A DNA stretch of 64,000 nucleotides, from assembly GCF_900699765.1 (NCBI RefSeq), contig NZ_CAADHO010000001.1, forward strand, positions 620,001 through 684,000. The letters are read 5' to 3'. Positions within the stretch are counted from its first letter, which is position 1. The number at the start of each line of letters is the position of its first letter. Below, piece after piece: positions 1-8,035 of this stretch. The position numbers and the translations under genes were made by a program. Below the pieces are notes generated by a model. It did no database searches. It saw only the letters and a program-made list of their open reading frames with translations, and was not told where the DNA came from. This stretch comes from Desulfoluna butyratoxydans (GTDB lineage Bacteria; Desulfobacterota; Desulfobacteria; Desulfobacterales; Desulfolunaceae).

Positions 1-699
1 CCACAGATAAGACCCGCACACCAGAAAAAGGGCACAAAACGCATGTCACCCTCTTATCCGTCGTCCACCCGACGGATAGATACCTCCCGGCCCCGGGTGC
101 CCCGCCCACACCATCCATCGCCCATATCCCATTGAATCAACGAGACAAACCCTTGCATATCCACCACAGCACGGGTAGATCCTTCTTTTGTCATTTTCCC
201 ACAATATGAAATTACTATTTTATTTTTTCATATTGTGTTGACACCATCCAAAAGGTTGTGCCACCTTATCAACCATCGGGGTGAGCAGAGAGGTCCATGC
301 CCCCTCTCTTCGGCAAACCCGCCCCGACGCAACCCAAGGGGCACGGACATCCCTGTTGTGACGTTGAAACCTTTGCACTGCGCCACCATGCCCTGTGGCA
401 CGGGTCACATCATCAATGCAAGACGTCACAGGGACGTACCATAGAAAGAGACCACGCGGCGCCCACCAGGGCCCGCCTCCAGATACATACCGCTGGGTGC
501 CCGGATCGCTCTGCCCGACGATCTCCCGGGTGCCCTGTTTCGACCCGCAACGCTGCGGATCGAACCATGCGAACGCGTACACCGTCCGTTGCCTTCATGG
601 GGAACGGACACGGCATATATCCCTGATATGGTGACCCGGGGTCCCAATCCGCCCCAAGCCGTATATGCCCAATCAACAATGCGTATAGGAGGAGGTAGT
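1..699. other. Noncoding leader region of the TRAP gene
   Basis: No reading frame here has convincing coding character; the short frames overlap each other on both strands and none has a good ribosome site. The stretch holds the operator-like inverted repeat at 197-245 and then about 450 bases of GC-rich untranslated sequence up to the TRAP gene. The first 180 bases show nothing I can assign; any upstream gene ends before the window. Confidence 0.6.
197..245 (+). promoter_or_regulatory. Operator-like inverted repeat upstream of TRAP gene
   Basis: An inverted repeat CACAATATGAA (200-210) / TTCATATTGTG (227-237) runs directly into TTGACACC (238-245). The right half, CATATTGTGTTGACACC (229-245), matches 15 of 17 bases of a site at 4193-4209 upstream of the corrinoid gene. 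The left half, TCCCACAATATGA (197-209), is the exact reverse complement of 4163-4175. TTGACA could be a -35 box, but I see no good -10 at 16-18 bp, so its conservation may reflect the operator. The IclR protein encoded at 3270-4007 is the obvious candidate binder (inference). Confidence 0.6.
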
Positions 700-1698
700 A
701 TGTTACGTAAGTCTTTTGCCGTTGCCCTTTCATTCCTTACCCTGGCCGTGTTCGGCCTCTCAGGCGCCCAGGCCGCACAGACCATCAAGCTGGGCTACGG
801 AGATCCCCCAGAATCTGATCAAGGCGTTTACGCCCGGCGTTTCAAAGCTGTTGTGGAGGGTCTTTCCGACGGCGAAATCAAGGTGGAGCTCTTCTCCGGC
901 GGCGCCCTAGGCACCGAAACCGAGATGCTTCAGACCACGCGAAAAGGGACCCTTGACATGTCCCTGGTCTTCAGCGGCAATGCCGTTCCCTTTGTCAAAG
1001 AGCTGGGCACCCTCACCATGCCCTACCTCATCAAAAACGAGTACGATGCGGTGAAAGCCACCACCGGCGAACTCGGCGCTTACTGGAACGAGACCTGCGT
1101 CAAAAAAGGGGGATTCCGTATCCTCGGCTGGGTCTACTCCAACTTCCGCCACCTCACCAACAACAAGCGGCCCGTGACCTCCCTCAAGGACGTCAAGGGC
1201 CTGAAGATCCGTATCCCCCAGAACAAAATCCACATGGCCACCTACCGGGCCTGGGGTGCCAACCCTGTGCCCATCTCCTGGCCCGAGACCTTCACCGCCC
1301 TTCAGCAGGGCGTGGTGGACGGCCAGGACAACCCCTACATCGTCATGCACACCTCCAAATTCCAGGAAGTGCAGAAGTACTGCACCGAAGTGCACCACAT
1401 GTATGCCCTGCAGTTCCTCTCCGTGGGTGAGCGCAGCTGGAAGAAATACGACCAGAAGACCCGGGACATCCTGACCCGCGCCGGTATCGAGGCCCAGCAG
1501 TACAACCTGCTCTTCCAGGTGAGCGAAGCCTCCAAGGCCAAAGAAGCCATGGCCGCCGCAGGGGTCCAGATGGACAACCTCACCGATGAAGAGGAGTGGA
1601 TCCGCCTGGCCAAGGAGAAGGTCTGGCCCGAGTTCTACGACTTCATCGGCGGCAAGGCCCTCATCGACCGAGTCGAAGCCACCCTCGAGGCAAAGTAA
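700..1698 (+). CDS. TRAP transporter substrate-binding protein, DctP family
   Basis: A 332-residue periplasmic solute receptor of the DctP/TAXI-like TRAP class. The start at 700 is set by AGGAGGAGGT at 688-697 and gives a clean signal peptide (basic MLRK, hydrophobic core, AQAA cleavage near residue 25); a longer frame from 589 would add 37 unlikely residues. The mature part shows DctP hallmarks: an early GGALG turn with TEMLQ near residue 70-75, and the PVPISWPETFTALQQGVVDGQDNP region where the conserved arginine/asparagine pocket of the family lies. The small and large membrane subunits (DctQ/DctM) are absent from the window, so it is an orphan receptor or pairs with a transporter elsewhere. 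The following hairpin and the URO-D gene on the same strand suggest a shared transcript. The ligand is unknown; context favours a methylated or methoxylated organic acid. Confidence 0.9.
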   Translation: MLRKSFAVALSFLTLAVFGLSGAQAAQTIKLGYGDPPESDQGVYARRFKAVVEGLSDGEIKVELFSGGALGTETEMLQTTRKGTLDMSLVFSGNAVPFVKELGTLTMPYLIKNEYDAVKATTGELGAYWNETCVKKGGFRILGWVYSNFRHLTNNKRPVTSLKDVKGLKIRIPQNKIHMATYRAWGANPVPISWPETFTALQQGVVDGQDNPYIVMHTSKFQEVQKYCTEVHHMYALQFLSVGERSWKKYDQKTRDILTRAGIEAQQYNLLFQVSEASKAKEAMAAAGVQMDNLTDEEEWIRLAKEKVWPEFYDFIGGKALIDRVEATLEAK

Positions 1699-1719
1699 CC
1701 CCAGTGCTTCCCTCCACAG

Positions 1720-1746
1720 CCTCCGGTTAGCCACCCTGACCGGAGG
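1720..1746 (+). other. Intercistronic hairpin
   Basis: An 11-bp stem (CCTCCGGTTAG / CTGACCGGAGG, one G-U pair) with a CCACC loop lies 22 bases after the TRAP stop. It lacks a T-run, so it looks more like the mRNA-stabilising hairpin often found after solute-receptor genes than a strong terminator. A second GC-rich hairpin (GGCCCGGGG / CCCCGGGCC, 1768-1804) follows. Confidence 0.45.
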
Positions 1747-1955
1747 CGTCCCCCGATCCCTTGAAAGGGCCCGGGGGACGATTCGGCCGAAAACGCCCCG
1801 GGCCGACCACGCGTCCGCCCCGGCCGTGTTCAGCTGAACGGCAGCTTAAAGAAACAAGGGGTTTTCCGGCACCCGCAACAGGGCCCGGAGCCCCGGTGCT
1901 CAACCGACGTGAACCCACAGACACGAGATCCCTTTCCGGGATGAAGGAGTGATCC

Positions 1956-3110
1956 ATGAACCATAAAGAACGCGCACTCACCGCCCTGAACCACGAAGAG
2001 CCGGACCGGGTTCCCATCGACCTGGGAGGTCGCAACACCACCCTCATGCTCAACGGATACGAGGCCTTCAAGAAAAAGCACGGGAAAGAGGACCTCACCA
2101 CGGAGATCATGTCCAAGGTGTGGCAGACAGCCTTCATCGACGAGTACTTCCTGAAAATGTACAACGCCGACTTCCGCCATGTGCGGCCCAAGAACATGGT
2201 GGTCCTGGGCGAGGACGTGAAGCAGGAGTTCACCGAAGACGGCTGCGAAATTTTCACGGATCAGTGGGGAGTCAAAAGGAAAGTGGACGGTGAATACGCC
2301 ACCATCCATGAGTACAACATGAAAGAGCCCACCCTGGAGGCCATTGAAAACCACCCGTGGCCCCATGCGGCCACGGACTTTGACTTCAGCCATGTGCGGG
2401 AAGAGGCAAAAAAACTCCACGACGAAGGGGAGTATGCGGTGGTGGGATGCATGGGAAGCCCCGGCAACCTCTTTGAGCAGTGCTGGTGCATGCGCGGCAT
2501 GCCCGAGTTTTTCATGGATATGATGGCCAGAAAGGATTTCGCCCACGCCCTGCTCCGCAAGGTCTGCGATCACCGAAAAGAGAACGCCCGCCTCTTCCTG
2601 CAAGAGGCCGGTGAGTACATCGATGTCATCCAGTGCGCCGACGACCTGGCCATGCAGAACGCCCCCTTCATGTCCATGCCCATGTACCGGGAGTTCATCA
2701 AGCCCTACCAGGCCGAACTCTTCAGCTACATCAAGAGCATGACCAAGGCAAAGCTCTACTACCACAGCTGCGGAGCCGTCACCGGCCTGCTGGACGACCT
2801 CGTGGAGATCGGCGTGGACATCTTAAACCCCGTCCAGGTCTCGGCCACGGGCATGGAGACCGACCAGCTCAAAAAACGCTTCGGGGACAAGCTCTCCTTC
2901 TGGGGCGCCATCGACACCTTCCATGTCCTGCCCAACGGCAGCGTGGACGACGTCCGCAAGGAAGTGGCCACCCGCATCCGGGACCTCGCCCCGGGCGGCG
3001 GCTACATCCTGGGCTCCGTCCACAACATGCAGTCCGACATCTCCCCTGAAAATGTCGTGGCCATGCTGGAGGCCGCCGTGGAGTTCGGCCAGTACCCCAT
3101 CGCCTGCTGA
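1956..3110 (+). CDS. URO-D family corrinoid methyltransferase-like protein
   Basis: A 384-residue protein of the uroporphyrinogen decarboxylase superfamily (COG0407). It begins MNHKERALTALNHEEPDRVPID, the usual opening of the methyltransferase branch (MtaA/MtbA and the MtvB/VdmB-like O-demethylases) rather than of true HemE. Central HSCGAV (about 271-276) and WGAID (about 313-317) are the conserved zinc/substrate-side motifs of that branch. ATGAAGGAGTG precedes the ATG with correct spacing. It lies 257 bases after the TRAP gene on the same strand and ends at a strong terminator. With the corrinoid protein at 4517-5149 it would make a methyl-transfer pair: either methyltransferase I acting on a methoxylated substrate or methyltransferase II acting on the methyl-corrinoid. 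The sequence alone does not decide which. True HemE is unlikely given length and motifs. Confidence 0.8.
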   Translation: MNHKERALTALNHEEPDRVPIDLGGRNTTLMLNGYEAFKKKHGKEDLTTEIMSKVWQTAFIDEYFLKMYNADFRHVRPKNMVVLGEDVKQEFTEDGCEIFTDQWGVKRKVDGEYATIHEYNMKEPTLEAIENHPWPHAATDFDFSHVREEAKKLHDEGEYAVVGCMGSPGNLFEQCWCMRGMPEFFMDMMARKDFAHALLRKVCDHRKENARLFLQEAGEYIDVIQCADDLAMQNAPFMSMPMYREFIKPYQAELFSYIKSMTKAKLYYHSCGAVTGLLDDLVEIGVDILNPVQVSATGMETDQLKKRFGDKLSFWGAIDTFHVLPNGSVDDVRKEVATRIRDLAPGGGYILGSVHNMQSDISPENVVAMLEAAVEFGQYPIAC

Positions 3111-3154
3111 TTTCCTCCCGGGTCCCCCACAGGGTGGACTCGAAAGGCCAGCCA

Positions 3155-3186
3155 GCCCCCCTTCATCCGTGGAGGGGGGCTTTTTT
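3155..3186 (+). terminator. Rho-independent terminator after the URO-D gene
   Basis: GCCCCCCTTC / GGAGGGGGGC stem with a six-base loop followed by TTTTTT. It closes the TRAP/URO-D transcript and lies between convergent genes. Confidence 0.85.
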
Positions 3187-3269
3187 ATGGCACCTGCAAA
3201 AAAAAAGGCGGTGCTTTTATAAAAAAGCGATCCGCCAGCCTTGCAACGTCATGTCCGGGCAACGCCCTG

Positions 3270-4007
3270 TCAGACGATATTCTGCTTCAGGTACCCCACC
3301 AGCTCGTCACGCTTGGACTCCCATTCACGCCCCACAAGGGCATCCACAGCCATGGCCCCCACGATTTTCCCCTCGAATTTCAAGGGATAGGAGACCCCGA
3401 GGCCGCCCTGGACAAGAAAGGACTCGGCGTACCCGTAGCCCAGCTTCCTGGAGAGGGCCACAAACTCCATAAAGGTCTCACGGTCCACCAGCAGCACATC
3501 GCGGAGCCGCTCTGTGTTCCGGTCCAGAATGGCTGAAATTCTCGCATCGTCGAGGAAGGCCAGCATGCCCATGGACGGAGAACCGAATCCCAGGGGCGCC
3601 CGCTCTCCGGGCCGACAGGCGGCCAGCTGGATCACGTTGGTGCCCTGGTAAATCCCCACGCATTTGCAGTCGTCCCCCTCGCGGATAAACAGGGAGGTGG
3701 TGTACCCGAACATCCGGGCCACGTTGCCTGCCAGCGCCCCGTAGCTCGTCCGCACATAGTGCTCCATGGAGAGGCCGGAGTAGATCACGCTGTCCGAACC
3801 GATGATGTAGGTCTTGCTTTTCTGGTCAAAGGAGAGGAACCCGCAGTCCGTCAGCACCGAAAGGAGCCTGTGGGCCGTGGAGGTGGTGATCTCCATGGTC
3901 TCGCTCACCTCTTTGAGGGTGGTGGGGGACTCCCCCCGCTGAATGATCATCTTCAATATATTGAGGGTACGATACACACTTTGTGCGCCTTGAATCATGG
4001 AATCCAA
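3270..4007 (-). CDS. IclR family transcriptional regulator
   Basis: A 245-residue IclR-type regulator. Residues about 8-65 form the winged helix (VYRTLNILKMI, then TLKEVSETMEITTSTAHRLL, the recognition helix); residues about 80-245 form the effector domain, with typical GERAPLGFGSPSMGMLAF and a C-terminal LGVSYPLKF...AMAVDALV segment. IclR proteins commonly sense small organic acids or aromatics and bind palindromes near their own and neighbouring promoters. It is divergent from the corrinoid gene, and the operator-like site at 4163-4209 lies in the shared intergenic region, so autoregulation plus control of the corrinoid and TRAP promoters is the natural inference. The effector is unknown; the locus suggests the TRAP substrate or a demethylated product. 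Confidence 0.9.
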   Translation of the reverse strand: MDSMIQGAQSVYRTLNILKMIIQRGESPTTLKEVSETMEITTSTAHRLLSVLTDCGFLSFDQKSKTYIIGSDSVIYSGLSMEHYVRTSYGALAGNVARMFGYTTSLFIREGDDCKCVGIYQGTNVIQLAACRPGERAPLGFGSPSMGMLAFLDDARISAILDRNTERLRDVLLVDRETFMEFVALSRKLGYGYAESFLVQGGLGVSYPLKFEGKIVGAMAVDALVGREWESKRDELVGYLKQNIV

Positions 4008-4162
4008 CCTGTGGTGTCTTGGGATCCGTCACTCTCTTTCGGCCGGACCGGCCTGCAGAATACCGCGAATCCATCATTAATTCACAACGATGACATACCC
4101 ACGCCCCGAGAAAATTGCAAGTAAAATCCCAGGTTCCGAGGTGCCCCCGCGCCCCATTATTC

Positions 4163-4230
4163 TCATATTGTGGGATAATGATTATTAATTCCCATATTAT
4201 ATTGACACCCCATACCCCCTGTGCCATGAT
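4163..4230 (+). promoter_or_regulatory. Operator-like element and putative promoter of corrinoid gene
   Basis: TCATATTGTGGGA (4163-4175) and CATATTATATTGACACC (4193-4209) repeat the two halves of the site at 197-245, with an 17-19 base gap. TTGACA (4202-4207) is followed at 17 bp by CATGAT (4225-4230), a fair sigma-70 -10 box. The element sits 156 bases upstream of the divergent IclR start and about 290 bases upstream of the corrinoid ATG. That leaves a long untranslated leader, in which I see nothing further to assign. Confidence 0.6.
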
Positions 4231-4516
4231 GCCCCTGAAGATGCCGGGAAGCCACTGTCACACAGCCATCCCCCGTCTTCCCCATGCACCGCGCAAGCGG
4301 AACGCCCTGATGCCCAGGCACCGTTCAAGGGAACCCGCTGCAAGGACGGCACCCCGCAAAAGGTCCTGTCCAGTCAACCGATCTGTTTTTTCGACGGACG
4401 GGTACGCACCCGACCACAGGCGCAGGCTTTGGGTTGCGCCTTCCCGGCCCCAACCAACCGCCAGGTTCCGGGAAGGACGATGCCATCTGTCCGTCTTCAT
4501 CAAAGGAGTAAGCAAT

Positions 4517-5149
4517 ATGTCTGTTGAAAGTGTCTTCGATGCCGTTATCGGCCTTGATCCCGCCAAAGTGGTTGCAGATGTCAACGCTGAAATTGAAGCC
4601 GGAACCCCCGTCGACGAAATCCTCAACCAGGGGCTCATCCGGGCCATGGATGTTGTGGGAGAGCGATTCTCCGCCGGGGAGACCTTCGTCCCCGAAATGC
4701 TCATGTCCGCCCACACCATGAAAGCTGGCGTAGAGGTCCTGAAACCCCTGCTCACCGGGGAGAGCGTCCAAAAGGTGGGAACCATCGTCATCGGCACCGT
4801 GCACGGGGACCTGCACGACATCGGAAAGAACCTGGTCTGCATCATGCTGGAAGGAGCGGGGTTCAACGTGGTGGACCTGGGAGTGGACGTGCTGAAAGAA
4901 AAATTCATCGAGGCGGCCATCGAACACAAGGCAGACATCATCGGGCTCTCAACGCTTCTGACCACCACCATGTGCGTGGTGGAAGAGACCGTCGAGGCCA
5001 TCAACGAAGCGGGCCTTCGCGACTCCGTGAAGATCATGGTGGGCGGCGCGCCCCTGAACCAGGACTTTGCGGACCGCATCGGAGCCGACGGATTTGCCCC
5101 GGACGCCGGTGCCGCAGGCAAAATGGCCCGGGAGCTTGTCCTTCACTAA
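4517..5149 (+). CDS. Corrinoid (B12-binding) methyltransferase protein
   Basis: A 210-residue protein of the MtaC/MtbC/MttC/MtvC type. Residues about 1-85 are the helical B12-binding-2 cap. Residues about 88-210 are the Rossmann B12-binding domain with HGDLHDIGKN, the DxHxxG signature whose histidine (about residue 100) is the lower axial ligand of cobalt; GLSTLLTTTM and VGGAPLN are the other conserved loops. The start at 4517 follows AAAGGAGT at good spacing; an upstream in-frame extension to 4115 is noncoding in character. The protein carries the methyl group between methyltransferases and must be reactivated by a corrinoid activase, which is not in the window. No MttB-like or DHPS-type partner is nearby, so the URO-D protein at 1956-3110 is the only visible partner. 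Confidence 0.92.
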   Translation: MSVESVFDAVIGLDPAKVVADVNAEIEAGTPVDEILNQGLIRAMDVVGERFSAGETFVPEMLMSAHTMKAGVEVLKPLLTGESVQKVGTIVIGTVHGDLHDIGKNLVCIMLEGAGFNVVDLGVDVLKEKFIEAAIEHKADIIGLSTLLTTTMCVVEETVEAINEAGLRDSVKIMVGGAPLNQDFADRIGADGFAPDAGAAGKMARELVLH

Positions 5150-5154
5150 CCGCA

Positions 5155-5222
5155 GAGGTAAGCCACCTCCAAAGCAGGTTGCCAATGCGCTCTTTCCCTT
5201 GTTCCTCGGGGAAAAGCGCATT
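5155..5222. repeat. Intergenic repeat copy plus hairpin
   Basis: GTAAGCCACCTCCAAAGCAG (5160-5179 approx.) recurs with few changes at 40349-40372 (GTGAGCCACCTCGAAAGCAG), both just after a gene. Here it is followed by a long hairpin, AATGCGCT (5184-5191) with TTTCCC pairing to GGGAAA and AGCGCATT (5215-5222). The hairpin has no T-run. The remaining bases to 5462 contain no gene. Confidence 0.55.
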
Positions 5223-5462
5223 CGCCGTTGATGGTGATCGGCGTGAATCTGTTTTTTAACGGCCTGTTTGCTAAACCCGTCAGCACATGTGGAGGGACTT
5301 TGGACCCGGAGTGTTTGCGAACCCGGGGGCCTGTCTTTGCCTCGTCCCTCACCCGCCCCGCAACCATCGCCTTCTTTTTTTCAACCCCCTTGCAATTTGC
5401 AGGCATCGCGGTATGCTCATCCACGTTTTCACATGAACCCTTCAAGAAGACGGGATACTGCC

Positions 5463-6095
5463 ATGACACCTGCCCCCACCACCCTTTTTCTCGTGCGTCA
5501 CGGCCAGACCACCTGGAACGTCGAACGCCGCCTTCAAGGCCACCTGAACTCACCCCTTACGGAGACCGGCCGCAAGCAGGCCCGGGCCGCTGGAGACATC
5601 CTTGCAGGCACCCCCATCGCCGCAGCCTTTTCAAGCCCCTCGGGCCGCGCCGTGGAAACGGCCAACGGGATCATCGGAGACCGCGACATCTCCCTGACGC
5701 ACCACGAAGGACTCCGGGAAATCGGCCTGGGCCCCATGGAGGGCATGCCCCTTGCCGAGGCGGAAAAAATTCACCCCAAGGCGTGCCGGGACTTCTGGGA
5801 AGCGCCCCAGGACTTTGACCTGCCCGGGGCCGAACGGTACAGCCAGGTGCAAACACGGGTCCTTGCCGCCATCGACGAGCTTTTCCGGGCCCACCAAGGC
5901 CAGGCCATCCTCCTTGTTTCCCATGCCATCGCCATCAAAACAGCCCTGGCCCACTTCCTGGACAAGGCCATCTGGGAGCTCGGCGACATCCGGCTTCCTG
6001 AAAACGGCCGTATCCTCACCCTGCAGGCAACAGACGGACACCTGGCCCTGAAGGACCCGGAGGCCTGCCTCTTCCAGGCAGAAGCCAGTCACTAA
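5463..6095 (+). CDS. Histidine phosphatase family protein (phosphoglycerate mutase-like)
   Basis: A 210-residue member of the branch-1 histidine phosphatase superfamily. LVRHGQTTWN (about residues 10-19) carries the nucleophilic RHG histidine; SSPSGRAVETA (about 58-68) is the usual arginine region; LREIGLGPMEG (about 85-95) holds the acid; LVSHAIAIK (about 157-165) has the second catalytic histidine. Such proteins dephosphorylate alpha-ribazole phosphate (CobC), phosphoglycerate, or other small phosphates. A CobC role would suit a corrinoid-using cell but the sequence does not prove it. The start at 5463 places the RHG motif at the usual distance; an in-frame ATG at 5433 is possible but its leader is non-conserved in style. 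It appears to be monocistronic. Confidence 0.85.
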   Translation: MTPAPTTLFLVRHGQTTWNVERRLQGHLNSPLTETGRKQARAAGDILAGTPIAAAFSSPSGRAVETANGIIGDRDISLTHHEGLREIGLGPMEGMPLAEAEKIHPKACRDFWEAPQDFDLPGAERYSQVQTRVLAAIDELFRAHQGQAILLVSHAIAIKTALAHFLDKAIWELGDIRLPENGRILTLQATDGHLALKDPEACLFQAEASH

Positions 6096-6441
6096 AAAGA
6101 GCTGTGCTTTCTATGGTTAAAGTGGGTGGAAAAATCAGGTCTCCGGCGGCCAGGTGGGGCACCTTGAATAGTTAGAAATCATGTAACTATTCAGCTCAAA
6201 ATTGCCTCCGGCGGCCCTGCCGGGGGCCAAACTTTTAAAAAGTTTGACAAACAGGTCTTAAGTAAGCCTTCCAGGCTACGCCGAAATAATTTCGACATTT
6301 TCACACCCGCGCTACGTTTTGATCGCCCTTCAGGGCGATCAAAACGTAGCGCGGGTGCCTTAGAAGAGTTTTTTGCGGAGCTTTTTTTTAAAAAAGCGAC
6401 CCGCCGGAGGCTGGCTTTAAGGACGGGCGACGGGTAATAGA
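6096..6441. other. Repeat-rich intergenic region
   Basis: A gene-free stretch with several small elements: a 9-bp stem GAATAGTTA / TAACTATTC (about 6164-6190), two copies of CTCCGGCGGCC (6141 and 6210 regions, the motif also seen near 40330), a short palindrome AAACTTTTAAAAAGTTT (about 6230-6246), and the very long hairpin at 6304-6357. A tract of T8 near 6381 and AAAAAAGCGACCCGCCGG echo the sequence near 3222. It looks like a cluster of dispersed intergenic repeats that may also terminate the two convergent genes. Confidence 0.5.
6304..6357. repeat. Perfect 26-bp inverted repeat with 2-base centre
   Basis: The arms 6304-6329 and 6332-6357 are perfect reverse complements, separated by TC; the inner bases read GATCGCCCT TC AGGGCGATC and the outer ones CACCCGCGCT / AGCGCGGGTG. 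It is much longer than a normal terminator stem. The two convergent neighbours (5463-6095 and 6442-7734) make a bidirectional terminator or a mobile palindromic element plausible. Confidence 0.8.
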
Positions 6442-7734
6442 TCACCCTTTGGATTCTGTGGCCTCGCCAGCTGCCTTCTGGTCGCCGCCTGCGATCTTGG
6501 CGATGGAATCCAGAAGTTGGGGCCGGTACCGGGCCATGATGCGGGAAAATTCGTCTTTGCGGGTTTTGTCGATGGACGAGGCACGGGGGGTGTCGATCTT
6601 GGTGGGGTCCACGGGCTTTCCGTGGATCTTCATGCGAAAGCAGAGGTGGGGCCCGGTGGCAAGGCCGGTGGAGCCCACGTATCCGATGAGGTCTCCCTGC
6701 TTGACCTTTTTGCCGGTGCGCATGCCCTTGGCAAAACGGGACATGTGCAGGTAGCCGCTCTCATAGCCGTTGCCGTGGGTGATGAGGATGTGGTTGCCCG
6801 AGCTGTTGTTGGAGGCCACCCGTTTGAGGGTGCCGCTGCCGATGGCGTAGATGGGGGTTCCGGTGGGGGCGGCGTAATCCACGCCGTAATGGGGCTTGTA
6901 GCGTTTCTGGATGGGATGGTAGCGCCTCAGGGAAAACCCCGAGGAGATACGGGTAAAGGCCACGGGGGTCTTGAGAAAGACGTGGCGCAGGTTCCTGCCG
7001 TCCGGGGCGTAGTACTCACCGCTGCCGTCGGGCTCTTCCATGCGAAAGGCCTCGTGGAGCACCCCCTGATTGGTGAAGGCCACGGCCAGGATCTTTCCGT
7101 ACCCCTTGAACCGGTCCCCCGCATACCGTTTTTCCACAAGCACCGAAAAGGTGTCCCCCACCCGCAGGTCGTGGACAAAATCGATCTCCCAGCCCATCAG
7201 GTTGCCGATGCGAACTGCCAGTTCGGGCTTTTCCCCCACGTCAAACATGGCCCCGTACAGGGAGGTCCGAATGGAACCCGTCACCGTCTCGGTGCGCACA
7301 TCGTAGGCGATGGGCTTTACCACGGCCGTGTAGTCCTCCCCCTCCCGGGACACCTCAAGATAACTCTCCGAATCAATGGCATACTCAAACCGGGCAAACT
7401 CTTCGTCCAGGGTGGCCACCTGCCAGGTGTTGCCCACCTGGATCAGGGTGAGATCGTACACCGGGGTGCAGGCCCCGGCAAAGGCGTAGACTTCCGATGG
7501 CGAGAGCCACTGCTTTAAAATGGAAGCCGCGGTGTTTCCGGAAGAGACCTTTCCCTTGACCAGGGTCTCCCGGGGCTCCGGGGGAAGGGCGGGGGCCTGT
7601 GCTTCCGACACCACGGCCGGGGCGTCGGCGACATCGGCACCAGCTGATAAAGAGTTCTCATCGTGTTCGTCACAGGCGGTAAACAAAAGGGCGGCCAGAA
7701 GGACAGCAAGAAGGGATCGATATGTATAGTTCAT
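6442..7734 (-). CDS. M23 family metallopeptidase, lipoprotein
   Basis: A 430-residue predicted peptidoglycan endopeptidase or LytM-type factor. The N-terminus has a lipoprotein signal, LLAALLFTAC, with the cysteine at about residue 21. Residues about 65-250 resemble the OapA/NlpD-like N-terminal domains found in MepM-type proteins, including the conserved RVGDTFSVLVEKR segment. The M23 domain is about 265-400: HYGVDY (about 281-286) supplies the zinc histidine and aspartate. The usual HxH motif reads GPHLCF (about 360-365), so the second zinc histidine is replaced by cysteine. Cysteine can still bind zinc and this variant occurs in some M23 proteins, so activity is possible but not certain. 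The protein would act on periplasmic murein, anchored in a membrane. It appears monocistronic. Confidence 0.87.
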   Translation of the reverse strand: MNYTYRSLLAVLLAALLFTACDEHDENSLSAGADVADAPAVVSEAQAPALPPEPRETLVKGKVSSGNTAASILKQWLSPSEVYAFAGACTPVYDLTLIQVGNTWQVATLDEEFARFEYAIDSESYLEVSREGEDYTAVVKPIAYDVRTETVTGSIRTSLYGAMFDVGEKPELAVRIGNLMGWEIDFVHDLRVGDTFSVLVEKRYAGDRFKGYGKILAVAFTNQGVLHEAFRMEEPDGSGEYYAPDGRNLRHVFLKTPVAFTRISSGFSLRRYHPIQKRYKPHYGVDYAAPTGTPIYAIGSGTLKRVASNNSSGNHILITHGNGYESGYLHMSRFAKGMRTGKKVKQGDLIGYVGSTGLATGPHLCFRMKIHGKPVDPTKIDTPRASSIDKTRKDEFSRIMARYRPQLLDSIAKIAGGDQKAAGEATESKG

Positions 7735-7962
7735 GAAACGAATTCACTTACGTTTGGGGTCATTGTATCGGGCAACGGACGCGGCGATGCCCGGCGAGAA
7801 AAGGCCGGGCCAGCAAGAATGGGATAAGAAGAAGCCGCCGTCCTGCTGAAGATTTATTGTCAACAGGACGTACCACGATCAATGATTCGCTGTCAAACGA
7901 CCCGATCCAGGCCCGCCCGACGGACGAAAAAGGGCCGTCCCCCAGCCAAAGGGCAAAAATAA

Positions 7963-7990
7963 AGCCCGTGAATCCTGAGATTCACGGGCT
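7963..7990 (-). terminator. Terminator after the first chemoreceptor gene
   Basis: A perfect 12-bp stem AGCCCGTGAATC / GATTCACGGGCT with a CTGA loop. Read on the minus strand it is followed by a T-rich run (complement of AAAAATAA just before 7963), so it ends the chemoreceptor transcript at 8036. The rest of 7735-8035 holds no gene. Confidence 0.8.
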
Positions 7991-8035
7991 GTGGGCCATC
8001 CGGGCAGAATCAACACAAGGCAAAAGAAGGAGGGG

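Noticed and set aside
238..243. Simple sigma-70 promoter for the TRAP gene
   Set aside because: TTGACA is present but no reasonable -10 box occurs at 16-18 bp; the conserved TTGACACC may belong to the operator, so I do not call a promoter there.
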